From contig CALZYE010000004.1 in NCBI GenBank assembly GCA_945830395.1, positions 54,342-118,341 on the forward strand: a DNA stretch of 64,000 nucleotides, in the 5' to 3' direction. The stretch comes from an uncultured Clostridia bacterium (GTDB lineage Bacteria; Bacillota; Clostridia; Peptostreptococcales; Anaerovoracaceae). Position numbers and translations under genes: made by a program. Positions 25,669 through 33,895 of this stretch are shown here, in pieces; position 1 is the first letter of the stretch, and each line of letters begins with the position of its first letter. The notes beneath the pieces were generated by a model. It did not search any database, was not told the origin of the DNA, and worked only from the letters and a program-made list of their open reading frames with translations.

Positions 25669-27036
25669 ATGATTGAGATATCAAAGAAGACAAATTTACT
25701 GGAGCAATCCAGCTATAGATACTCGCTGCAGGATGTCAAGGAGCCGAACTTGATGAGGGAACACTACGGGTATGAGGACGCCCCGAAAATTTCTTTTAAT
25801 CATAGATTGGTCCCTATGGCTATGCCGGAGGATATTTGGATTACGGATACATCTTTTCGCGACGGACAACAGGCCATGGCGCCATACTCCGTTGAAAATA
25901 TAGCAGAACTCTATAAGCTTATGGCAAGACTTGGAGGACCCTACGGCATCATAAGGCAGTCGGAGTTTTTTATTTATACGGAGAAGGATAGAAAAGCTGT
26001 AGAAAAGTGCATGGAGCTTGATTATAAGTTCCCCGAGATAACTACTTGGATTAGGGCTAATCAAGACGATTTTAAGCTGGTTAAGGAAATGGGTATAAAG
26101 GAAACCGGGATTTTAGTTTCATGCAGTGACTATCACATTTTCAAAAAGATGGGAATGACGAGATTGGAAGCGGTGAATTACTATCTCGATACCATTAAAG
26201 CCGCCTTTGAGGCAGGTGTTGTTCCGAGATGTCACTTGGAGGATTTGACAAGAGCTGACTTTTACGGCTTTGTCGTTCCATTTGTAAACGAAATTATGAA
26301 GCTGTCTGAGGAAGCGAAAATTCCTGTTAAAATAAGAGCCTGCGACACCATGGGTTACGGCGTTCCTTACAGCGGTGCGGCACTTCCAAGAAGTGTTCCG
26401 GGAATAATTTACGGACTTCAGCATTACTCGGGGGTACCAAGTGAAATGATTGAGTGGCACGGACATAACGATTTCTATCATGCCGTTTCCAATGCTTCGG
26501 CGGCTTGGCTTTACGGATGCAGTGCGGTTAACTGCTCACTTCTTGGGATTGGAGAGCGAACGGGGAATATTCCTCTGGAAGCCATGGTATTTGAGTATGC
26601 AGGACTCAGAGGCTCCTTTGACGGCATGGATCCTACTGCAATTACCGACATTGCAAGGTATTTTGAAGATGAGATCGGGTATGAAATCCCTCCGAGAACA
26701 CCTTTTGTGGGGGAGGATTTTAATATGACAAAGGCGGGAATACACGCAGACGGTCTTCTGAAAGATCAGGAGATATATACGATTTTTAACACAGAGAAAC
26801 TTCTGAACAAGAAGCCGGGAGTTACCATAGGAAAGACAAGCGGGCTTGCGGGAATCGCCTACTGGATTAATGAGCACTTTGATCTTCCGGAGGAAAAACA
26901 GTTTGATAAAAAGGATCCTCTGGTTATAGCTTTGAAAGAGTGGATTGACGATTTGTATGAGCAGGGTAGAAACACCAATATTTCCAACAGAGAAATGAGA
27001 AGGAAGATTAAGGAGTTAAGAGATGATAGAGTATAA
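25669..27036 (+). CDS. (Re)-citrate synthase (isopropylmalate/homocitrate synthase-like)
   Basis: The 455-residue protein belongs to the DRE-TIM aldolase family: TSFRDGQQAMAPYSVENIAE near residue 65, the catalytic-barrel stretch EWHGHNDFYHAVSNASAAWL, NCSLLGIGERTGNIPLE, and GIHADGLLKDQEIY. Length and sequence style match the stereo-(Re) citrate synthase described in Clostridium kluyveri, which condenses acetyl-CoA with oxaloacetate in anaerobes lacking the (Si) enzyme. The following aconitase and isocitrate dehydrogenase genes strongly support citrate over homocitrate or isopropylmalate. GGAGG precedes the ATG. It overlaps the GntR gene by 14 nt. Confidence 0.88.
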   Translation: MIEISKKTNLLEQSSYRYSLQDVKEPNLMREHYGYEDAPKISFNHRLVPMAMPEDIWITDTSFRDGQQAMAPYSVENIAELYKLMARLGGPYGIIRQSEFFIYTEKDRKAVEKCMELDYKFPEITTWIRANQDDFKLVKEMGIKETGILVSCSDYHIFKKMGMTRLEAVNYYLDTIKAAFEAGVVPRCHLEDLTRADFYGFVVPFVNEIMKLSEEAKIPVKIRACDTMGYGVPYSGAALPRSVPGIIYGLQHYSGVPSEMIEWHGHNDFYHAVSNASAAWLYGCSAVNCSLLGIGERTGNIPLEAMVFEYAGLRGSFDGMDPTAITDIARYFEDEIGYEIPPRTPFVGEDFNMTKAGIHADGLLKDQEIYTIFNTEKLLNKKPGVTIGKTSGLAGIAYWINEHFDLPEEKQFDKKDPLVIALKEWIDDLYEQGRNTNISNREMRRKIKELRDDRV

Positions 27037-27685
27037 GAGCATGTCCCTTTCAAATCAGGTTTTTGAAAAGATTGAATACAATATTTTAAGCGGAGAGTAT
27101 AGAATAGGTGAAATCATAAGTGAAAAAAGACTTTCATCAGAGCTTGGCGTCAGCAGAACTCCCATAAGAGAGGCACTTGGAAGATTGAGTGAGGAAGGTC
27201 TTGTGGGAGATTCTCCTTCGGGGACTGTGGTTTTAGGTATAACAGCTAAAGATGTGGACGATTTTTATGAAGTGAAAAGAAGACTTGAGACCTTGGCGGC
27301 ATGCAGGGCATGCAGGCTGATGGATGAAGCGGGGCTTAGGGAACTTGAAGACATAGTTGAGCATCAGGAGTTTTATGCTGCGAAAGACGATGCCGAAAAA
27401 ATCAGAGACCTTGATACTAATTTTCACGCAGCTATTTACAAATACTGCGGCAGCAGGGTCCTTGAGAAAATTTTGTCGCCGCTTCACAGAAAGATAATAA
27501 AGTACAGAAGTGCATCTCTTAAAAACAGCAGGGACAGAAGGCTGGAGTCCATAAAGGAGCACAGAGAAATATATGAGGCTATTAAGGAAAGAGATGAAGC
27601 GAAGCTGGAAAGGTTAATGGAATTTCATATAGAAAATGCTTACAAGAGCATTTGCGAATTTGGAGATGAACAGGAGATTGGTTAA
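27023..27685 (+). CDS. GntR/FadR-family regulator (FCD domain)
   Basis: The 220-residue regulator has an N-terminal winged helix (SGEYRIGEIISEKRLSSELG, VSRTPIREALGRLSEEGLV). An all-helical FCD ligand-binding domain follows, with histidines placed to hold a metal (DTNFHAAIYKYCG, IKEHREIYEAI, MEFHIENAY). It sits between the citrate synthase and aconitase genes and overlaps both. It is therefore the likely local regulator of the pathway, probably responding to a carboxylate such as citrate. The ligand is inferred from context. Confidence 0.9.
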   Translation: MIEYKSMSLSNQVFEKIEYNILSGEYRIGEIISEKRLSSELGVSRTPIREALGRLSEEGLVGDSPSGTVVLGITAKDVDDFYEVKRRLETLAACRACRLMDEAGLRELEDIVEHQEFYAAKDDAEKIRDLDTNFHAAIYKYCGSRVLEKILSPLHRKIIKYRSASLKNSRDRRLESIKEHREIYEAIKERDEAKLERLMEFHIENAYKSICEFGDEQEIG

Positions 27686-29616
27686 TGGAATATACGATAG
27701 CGGAGAAAATAATAAAAAAACATTTGGTGTTCGGGAAGATGAAAGCGGGAGAAGAGGTGGCTCTTAAAATTGACCAGACCCTCACTCAGGACGCCACAGG
27801 TACCATGGCATATCTGGAGTTTGAAACTATGGGAATACCCAGGGTAAAAACGGAGCTTTCGGTGGCATATATAGATCACAATACATTGCAGTCAGGTTTT
27901 GAAAATGCAGATGACCACAGATTTATACAGTCCATGGCAAAGAAATACGGCTTGAGATTTTCAAGACCCGGAAACGGAATTTGCCATCAGGTGCATTTGG
28001 AAAGGTTCGGCATACCGGGAAAAACATTGATCGGCTCCGACAGTCATACTCAGACATGCGGAGGTCTCGGGATGCTTGCAATGGGTGCGGGAGGTCTTGA
28101 TGTGGCAGTTGCCATGGCGGGAGGAGCGTACCATATAACTATGCCCAAGATGTATAAGGTGAATTTGACGGGAGTGCTGAATCCCTTTGTCACTGCAAAG
28201 GATATAAGCCTTGAGATTCTGAGAATACTGTCGGTAAAAGGCGGCGTTGGTGCAATAATTGAATGGGGAGGACCCGGGATAAAGAATCTTTCGGTTCCCG
28301 AGAGGGCGACCATAACGAATATGGGAGCTGAACTTGGCGCCACCGCATCAATATTTCCTTCCGATGAGATTACACTGGAATTTATGAAGGCTCAAGGACG
28401 TGAAAAGGATTTTGTCCCTTTGGAAAGTGATGTTGATGCGAGATACGATAGGGTGATAGATATAGAACTTTCCGAGCTGAAGCCTAAGATAGCATGTCCG
28501 CACAGCCCCGACAATATTGTTGATGTTGAAAGCATAGAGGGAACAAAAGTCGACCAGGTGTGCATAGGTTCATGCACAAATTCTTCCCTTTACGATATGC
28601 TGAAGGTGGCTGCTATTATCAAAGGAAAAACCGTAAATCCCGATGTGAGCCTTTCCATTTCACCGGGCTCAAAGCAGGTACTTTCCATGATGGCAGAATG
28701 CGGCGCGCTTACGGATATATTGGCAAGCGGTGCAAGGGTGCTTGAATGCGCATGCGGACCATGCATAGGTATGGGTTTTTCCCCTAACTCACAGGGTGTT
28801 TCTTTGAGAACATTTAACAGAAACTTTGAAGGCCGTTCAGGAACAAAGGACGGCAGGGTATATCTGGTATCCCCTGAAACTGCAGTTGCGGCGGCGATTA
28901 CAGGTGTGATAACGGATCCGAGAAAGCTTGGAGAGCCGCCTGAGGTGAAAATCCCTGAGAAATTCAAGGTGGATGACAGTTCCGTACTTCTTCCCGCATC
29001 TGAGGATGAGGCTTCTGAAGTTGAAATTCTAAGAGGCCCTAATATAAAGGCATTTCCAAAGGGAGAGCCTTTGAAGGAAACTTTTAAAGCGAAAATTTCT
29101 CTAAAAGTTTCCGACAATATAACCACGGACCATATAATGCCGGCAGGAGCGAAGATTCTTCCGTACAGATCAAATATTCCTTACCTTTCAAAATACTGTT
29201 TTGAGGTCTGCGATAAGGATTTTGCAGAAAGAGCAAAGGCGGAGGGCAGGAGCATCATAATCGGAGGAGAAAACTACGGACAGGGTTCGTCGAGGGAGCA
29301 TGCGGCTCTCGTGCCTCTCTATCTGGGAGTTAGAGTAGTGCTTGCAAAGAGCTTTGCAAGAATACATGAGGCAAACCTTATAAATGCAGGTATTATGCCT
29401 CTTACTTTTAAAAATATGGAAGATTATGACGAGCTTTCACAGGGAGATGAGCTTTTCATAGATAATATATTTGAAGGCATGGAGTCCGGAGAAATTACTG
29501 TTAAAAACTTGGAAAATTCAAAAAAAATTAAAGCGGCTTGTAATTTTTCGGGCAGACAAAGGGATATTTTAAAGGCGGGCGGTCTGCTTTCCTATGTAGC
29601 GACGGAGGCTGAATAA
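27685..29616 (+). CDS. acnA: Aconitate hydratase
   Basis: The monomeric [4Fe-4S] enzyme interconverts citrate and isocitrate. At 643 residues it matches the shorter mitochondrial/clostridial-type aconitase rather than the ~900-residue AcnA. Landmarks are GSDSHTQTCGGLGMLAMGAG, the cluster cysteines in CIGSCTNSSLYDM and ECACGPCIGMGFSPNS, SDNITTDHIMPAG, and GENYGQGSSREHAALVPLYL. Isopropylmalate isomerase is a relative, but that is normally two subunits. The start overlaps the GntR stop (TAATGG). The gene symbol is provisional. Confidence 0.9.
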   Translation: MEYTIAEKIIKKHLVFGKMKAGEEVALKIDQTLTQDATGTMAYLEFETMGIPRVKTELSVAYIDHNTLQSGFENADDHRFIQSMAKKYGLRFSRPGNGICHQVHLERFGIPGKTLIGSDSHTQTCGGLGMLAMGAGGLDVAVAMAGGAYHITMPKMYKVNLTGVLNPFVTAKDISLEILRILSVKGGVGAIIEWGGPGIKNLSVPERATITNMGAELGATASIFPSDEITLEFMKAQGREKDFVPLESDVDARYDRVIDIELSELKPKIACPHSPDNIVDVESIEGTKVDQVCIGSCTNSSLYDMLKVAAIIKGKTVNPDVSLSISPGSKQVLSMMAECGALTDILASGARVLECACGPCIGMGFSPNSQGVSLRTFNRNFEGRSGTKDGRVYLVSPETAVAAAITGVITDPRKLGEPPEVKIPEKFKVDDSSVLLPASEDEASEVEILRGPNIKAFPKGEPLKETFKAKISLKVSDNITTDHIMPAGAKILPYRSNIPYLSKYCFEVCDKDFAERAKAEGRSIIIGGENYGQGSSREHAALVPLYLGVRVVLAKSFARIHEANLINAGIMPLTFKNMEDYDELSQGDELFIDNIFEGMESGEITVKNLENSKKIKAACNFSGRQRDILKAGGLLSYVATEAE

Positions 29617-29617
29617 A

Positions 29618-30913
29618 ATGTTTGGTAGAAAGAGACTTAATTTGAAAAATGCCATCAAGAATAGAAAAAAAAATATCGACAGAACAAACAGGAAAGAAAA
29701 ATATCTGAATAAAAGACGAGAATCCTTTGTTGTGGATTTGGTGGAATCAGGCATAAAGGAAATGAACGAGATGGCGGAAGTTGCAGATGCTACAGGTCAG
29801 TTCAGAAATCTTTTGCTGGAGCAGCTTACGAGGATTAAAACCTTAAAGGAAGAATCAAGGGGAAGTAAGGATTTTTTCCAGCTTTCGCAGATAACTATAG
29901 GACTCTGTCCAGGTGACGGCATCGGTCCTGTAATAATGGAACAGGCGGACAGACTTCTCAGAGCCCTTCTTAAGGAAGAAATCGAAAGGGGAAAAATAGT
30001 TTTAAAGCCCATAGACGGACTTACTGTAGAAAACAGATTGGAGAAGATGGAAGCTGTTCCGGAAGATGTACTCAGGGAAATTAAAAGCTGTGATGTTTTG
30101 CTGAAGGGACCTACAACAACACCGAAAGGCGGGAATTTGGAAAGTGCCAATGTTAAGCTCAGAAGGGAGCTTGATTTATACGCAAATGTGCGTCCCATTG
30201 TCGTTCCAGAGGAGAATATAGACTGGATATTTTTCAGAGAAAATACAGAAGGTGAGTATGCCCTTGGAAGCTGCGGCATAGAATTTCCGGGTAATCTGTC
30301 CATAGACTTTAAAGTTACCTCAGAGTTCGGCACCAGAAGGATTGCAAAGAAAGCCTTTGAATACGCTTCGGCCAACGGAAAGAGCAGCGTTTCAGTGGTT
30401 ACAAAAGCAAATATAATGAAGAAAACCGACGGAAATTTCTCCAGAATTTGTCACGAAATCGGAAAACTTTATCCGGGAGTGGAAGTTGAGGACTGGTATG
30501 TGGATATAATGGCGGCGAACTTGGTTAACAAAGACATCAGGGATAAGTTTCAGGTGTTTCTTTTACCTAATTTGTACGGCGATATTATTACAGACGAGGC
30601 TGCGGAAATTCAAGGAGGCGTTGGAACTGCGGGAAGTGCCAATATAGGAGATCAATACGCCATGTTTGAGGCGGTTCATGGAAGCGCACCGAGGATGATA
30701 GAAGCGGGGCTTGGCGCCTATGCAAACCCTGCAAGTCTTTTTCAAGCGGTGGTCATGATGCTCAGACATATAGGATATACAGCAAAGGCTTCAGGACTTG
30801 AAAGTGTTCTCACGGAGTGCACCGTGTATGAAAAAAATGTGGTTGTAACGGGAAACTCTGACGGTGCGACCTGCAAAGAATTTTCCGATTATATCATATC
30901 GAAGCTCGTATAG
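29618..30913 (+). CDS. Isocitrate dehydrogenase (isocitrate/isopropylmalate family) with basic N-terminal extension
   Basis: This enzyme should convert isocitrate to 2-oxoglutarate, completing glutamate precursor synthesis. The core starts near residue 92 (ITIGLCPGDGIGPVIMEQAD) and includes the substrate loop FFRENTEGEYALGS, DWYVDIMAANLV, and YGDIITDEAAEIQGGVGTAG. Ahead of it are ~90 extra residues: a lysine/arginine-rich stretch (KNAIKNRKKNIDRTNRKEKY) and a helical segment. The first ATG has GGAGG nine nt upstream, one nt after the aconitase stop, so the extension is translated. Cofactor preference cannot be read reliably; NAD is likely for this clade. Confidence 0.88.
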   Translation: MFGRKRLNLKNAIKNRKKNIDRTNRKEKYLNKRRESFVVDLVESGIKEMNEMAEVADATGQFRNLLLEQLTRIKTLKEESRGSKDFFQLSQITIGLCPGDGIGPVIMEQADRLLRALLKEEIERGKIVLKPIDGLTVENRLEKMEAVPEDVLREIKSCDVLLKGPTTTPKGGNLESANVKLRRELDLYANVRPIVVPEENIDWIFFRENTEGEYALGSCGIEFPGNLSIDFKVTSEFGTRRIAKKAFEYASANGKSSVSVVTKANIMKKTDGNFSRICHEIGKLYPGVEVEDWYVDIMAANLVNKDIRDKFQVFLLPNLYGDIITDEAAEIQGGVGTAGSANIGDQYAMFEAVHGSAPRMIEAGLGAYANPASLFQAVVMMLRHIGYTAKASGLESVLTECTVYEKNVVVTGNSDGATCKEFSDYIISKLV

Positions 30914-30969
30914 GATTTGCATAAGATGAAGGCAGGTTTAATCCACTGTAAACTTAAGGAATCGTTTTG

Positions 30970-30998
30970 TTGATTATAGGTCTGAAAAATGATAAACT
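30970..30998 (+). promoter_or_regulatory. Promoter of the polysaccharide deacetylase gene
   Basis: TTGATT, a 17-nt spacer and TAAACT lie 44 nt before the TTG start of the deacetylase, in the 128-nt gap after isocitrate dehydrogenase. Confidence 0.55.
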
Positions 30999-31041
30999 TA
31001 ATCTGTGAAAGAGGAGATTCAAATCGGAATAGGGGATTAAA

Positions 31042-32001
31042 TTGAAAAGGTATACAAGTTCGATTATAAAATTAACAGTTTTTATTGTGGCAGCAGTCAT
31101 AGTATATGTTTGCACGCCTCATACTCGTGAGCCGGTTAAAATAACCGATGTTCCGGCAGGCAAAGGTTTTTCCGTGGTTGAAGACAAGATTCCCTTATAC
31201 GATGGCTTGGGAGATGATGCAAAGGTGGTCAGATACCTCGCCTTTGGAGAGAAAATTTTCCCTAAGATGCAAAGTGAGCTGTTCTACCAGCTAAAACTGG
31301 GCAAGGACGAGGAGGGTAAGCCCATATTCGGCTATGTTAAGAAAAGAGGAATCTTAATATATAATCCCAAGAAAAAGCATGTGGCGCTTACCTTTGATGA
31401 CGGACCCGGTCAGGCAACTACACCGATAGTATTAGAGGCGCTTAAGAAATACAATTGCAGAGCAACATTCTTTGTTGTAGGCAGAATGCTGGACAACAGA
31501 GGCATGAACCTTTTAAGACGGGAGGTGGCACAGGGATGTGAAATAGGAAACCACTCATACAGCCATCCTCTTTTTACGGATCTTAAGAAAAGGGATGTAA
31601 ATAAGCAGCTTGACAGGACAGATCGCCTCATTTACAACGCAATCGGAACAACCCCCAAAATATGCAGGGCTCCGTATGGAGGCTTTAATAAGATGGTTTT
31701 GAACGCGATGAAAAGGCCTAATATATATTGGTCCGTCGATACCCTTGACTGGAAAACAAAGAGTTCTAAAAAAACTTTTAAGGCAGTGAAGAAGAATGTT
31801 AAGGACGGAGCTATAGTTTTGATGCATGATATTCACATGCCGACAGCAAAAGCGGCAGGAAGTATATGCAGATTTTTAAAGAAAGACTTTGAAACCGTCA
31901 CTGTTACAGAACTTGCCAGCATACAGGGCAGGAAGCTTATAGGCGGAAGAAATTACGCATACATAGAAAAGGAAAATACGAAAAATGCCAAATACAAGTA
32001 G
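31042..32001 (+). CDS. Membrane-anchored polysaccharide deacetylase (PgdA/NodB family)
   Basis: The enzyme probably removes N-acetyl groups from peptidoglycan or another envelope glycan outside the cell. An N-terminal signal anchor (IKLTVFIVAAVIVYVCTPHT) precedes a ~70-residue SH3-like segment. The NodB homology domain from residue ~112 shows motif 1 VALTFDDGPGQATTP, motif 2 HSYSHP, motif 3 RAPYGGFN, and VDTLDWKTKS and VLMHDIH later. All catalytic His/Asp are present. The start is TTG with GGGGATT upstream. Peptidoglycan deacetylation gives lysozyme resistance, which fits the dlt operon downstream. Confidence 0.9.
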   Translation: MKRYTSSIIKLTVFIVAAVIVYVCTPHTREPVKITDVPAGKGFSVVEDKIPLYDGLGDDAKVVRYLAFGEKIFPKMQSELFYQLKLGKDEEGKPIFGYVKKRGILIYNPKKKHVALTFDDGPGQATTPIVLEALKKYNCRATFFVVGRMLDNRGMNLLRREVAQGCEIGNHSYSHPLFTDLKKRDVNKQLDRTDRLIYNAIGTTPKICRAPYGGFNKMVLNAMKRPNIYWSVDTLDWKTKSSKKTFKAVKKNVKDGAIVLMHDIHMPTAKAAGSICRFLKKDFETVTVTELASIQGRKLIGGRNYAYIEKENTKNAKYK

Positions 32002-32010
32002 GAGGAAGGA

Positions 32011-32275
32011 ATGGAGCTTCTTTATTTGGCAGATTTTCGTAAAGGAAAGAATGTCAGCGGATTTTCCATGACATGTGATTGACGCTATATTTTAAATCGT
32101 ATTACAGATATTGCAAAATATGTAAGAGCCTAAAGGTTTTTATCTCGGAGGATGTGTAGGACAAAACCGTTTCGGAAGTAGAAGCCGTTAGGCTTTTAGA
32201 TTGGTTTTTATCGGAAAATATCACTTGCCGGAAACAGGTTGGAAGTTATGCATAAGGCGGCGGTAAACAAGCGAT
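32011..32275 (+). pseudogene. Decayed gene between pgdA-like gene and dltA
   Basis: An excellent ribosome binding site (AGGAGGAAGGA) leads into ATG 32011, but the frame meets TGA after 23 codons (ADFRKGKNVSGFSMTCD). It remains protein-like beyond it (RYILNRITDIAKYVRA) up to a TAA. From 32133 a second frame continues plausibly (KVFISEDV, stop, DKTVSEVEAVRLLDWFLSEN) with one more stop. The pattern of single stops and one frameshift suggests a dead gene formerly co-transcribed with the deacetylase. A weak hairpin (CCCGTAAA/TTTGCGGG) lies at 32281-32306. I cannot name the family. Confidence 0.45.
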
Positions 32276-32313
32276 AGAATCCCGTAAATTTCAATAATTT
32301 TGCGGGATATAAT

Positions 32314-32375
32314 TCTTAAAAAAATCTTAAGATTACCGTATTTCATTGATAACCCGATAATCCCCGTGCTATAAT
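32314..32375 (+). promoter_or_regulatory. dlt promoter with OmpR-type direct repeats
   Basis: TTGATA (32346-32351), an 18-nt spacer and TATAAT (32370-32375) precede dltA by 26 nt. Just upstream, read on the minus strand, CTTAAG-ATTTT-TTTAAG is an 11-bp-period direct repeat, the form recognised by OmpR-family response regulators and similar to the CiaR site (NTTAAG-N5-TTTAAG) of streptococci. It also contains the palindrome AATCTTAAGATT. Confidence 0.65.
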
Positions 32376-32401
32376 GAGCAAGGTAAAAAAAGGGGTGTAT
32401 T

Positions 32402-33895
32402 ATGAACATTATTGAAAGAATTGAAAACATAGCGGCGCAGACACCGAACAAGACGGCGTTCAGTTCGCGCTTCGGAAAATTGACATATAAAGAACTTTGG
32501 GATGCTTCGGGAAAACTTGCAACATGGATTGACAAAACCCAAGGAGAGAGCAAAAAGCCTGTAATCGTGTACGGACATAAGAATCCTTGGATGCCGGTTT
32601 GCTTCTTTGCTTCGGTAAGGTCGGGAAGGGCTTATTGTCCTGTTGACATCTCAATGCCGGAAGAAAGAGTCTTTCAGATTATAGACAAGATTGGAGATCC
32701 TCTGGTGCTGTCCACGGAGCCTCTTGAGCTTAAGGGAGCTCATTCTTTGGAGGAGCTTAAAGAAATTGCGGAAGCTGAGGAAACCATCTCAAGAGATAAG
32801 TGGATTTCGGGAGATGATATTTTCTATATAATATTTACATCGGGCAGTACAGGTCTTCCAAAGGGAGTTAAGATAACGATGGACAACCTGGTGAGCTTTA
32901 CGGATTGGTCGCGCAGGCTGGGCGCAGAGTTTGACGGAGAGGAAAGAATTTTTCTAAACCAGGCTCCCCTGTCCTTTGACCTTTCGGTTATGGATATATA
33001 TACGGGTTTGACATCGGGTTCGACGATTTGCAGTATAGATAAAGATTTACAGCAGGATAACACAGATATGCTGAACTACATAAAAGAAAACAATGTCAGC
33101 TATTGGGTCTCCACGCCGTCCTTTGCAGACCTTGCCATGACGGCACCTGAATTTAACACAAGGGAGTTTCCTTGTCTGAGAAATTTCTTTTTCTGCGGAG
33201 AAAGATTATCTGTAAGCACCGCAAAGGAATTGAAGAAGAGATTCCCTGATTCGATTGTAATCAACACATATGGGCCGACGGAGTCAACAGTTGCGGTTAC
33301 TGACGTGACTATCACCGATGAGATGTTGGAACTTGGAGAACTTCCCATAGGGAAGACGAAACCCGGTACGCAGATTGTGATAATAGATGAAGATGGAAAA
33401 AGTCTTTCAAAAGGTGAAGCCGGTGAGATGGTAATCATAGGAGATACGGTAAGTCCCGGATACTTTGAGGATGAAGAAAGGACGAGGAAGGTTTTCGGAA
33501 TTACCGAAAGAGGGCAAAGGAGTTACAGAACCGGAGACAAAGGCTTTTACGGAGAAGACGACATGCTTTATATATCCGGGAGAATAGATTTGCAGATCAA
33601 GTTCCACGGCTACAGAATAGAACTGGGAGATATAGAACAGAACTTGCTTGCTATTGAAGCAGTTAAGGGAGCCTGCGTTGTTCCCAAAAAGAAGGAGGGC
33701 AAAATCCAGCAGATCGTTGCATTTCTTGTTTGTGAAGGCATTGAGGGCAGCTTTGCAGACAGAAAAATGATTAGAAATTCCTTGAAGGAAAGACTGCCTG
33801 AGTACATGGTTCCAAAGAAAATTATCTTTGTGGATTCCATACCGATGACGAATAACGGCAAGATTGATAGAAAAAAAATGGAGGCAAGTCTATAA
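32402..33895 (+). CDS. dltA: D-alanine--D-alanyl carrier protein ligase
   Basis: DltA activates D-alanine with ATP and loads it on DltC. The 497-residue adenylation enzyme shows FTSGSTGLPKGVKITMDNL, NTYGPTESTVAVTDV, RTGDKGFYGEDDMLYISGRI and the C-terminal lysine motif NNGKIDRKKM. An AAAGGGG-type site precedes the ATG. It heads dltABCDX, which decorates teichoic acids with D-alanine and lowers surface negative charge, protecting against cationic peptides. Confidence 0.95.
   Translation: MNIIERIENIAAQTPNKTAFSSRFGKLTYKELWDASGKLATWIDKTQGESKKPVIVYGHKNPWMPVCFFASVRSGRAYCPVDISMPEERVFQIIDKIGDPLVLSTEPLELKGAHSLEELKEIAEAEETISRDKWISGDDIFYIIFTSGSTGLPKGVKITMDNLVSFTDWSRRLGAEFDGEERIFLNQAPLSFDLSVMDIYTGLTSGSTICSIDKDLQQDNTDMLNYIKENNVSYWVSTPSFADLAMTAPEFNTREFPCLRNFFFCGERLSVSTAKELKKRFPDSIVINTYGPTESTVAVTDVTITDEMLELGELPIGKTKPGTQIVIIDEDGKSLSKGEAGEMVIIGDTVSPGYFEDEERTRKVFGITERGQRSYRTGDKGFYGEDDMLYISGRIDLQIKFHGYRIELGDIEQNLLAIEAVKGACVVPKKKEGKIQQIVAFLVCEGIEGSFADRKMIRNSLKERLPEYMVPKKIIFVDSIPMTNNGKIDRKKMEASL

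Noticed and set aside
25669-27036. Isopropylmalate or homocitrate synthase
   Set aside because: Neighbouring monomeric aconitase and isocitrate dehydrogenase genes and the (Re)-citrate-synthase-like sequence favour citrate synthesis. leuCD-type genes are absent.
32077-32133. In-frame TGA followed by open sequence as a possible selenocysteine codon
   Set aside because: The downstream frame ends after 16 codons and coding-like sequence resumes in another frame with more stops, which fits a pseudogene. I see no convincing SECIS hairpin directly after the TGA.
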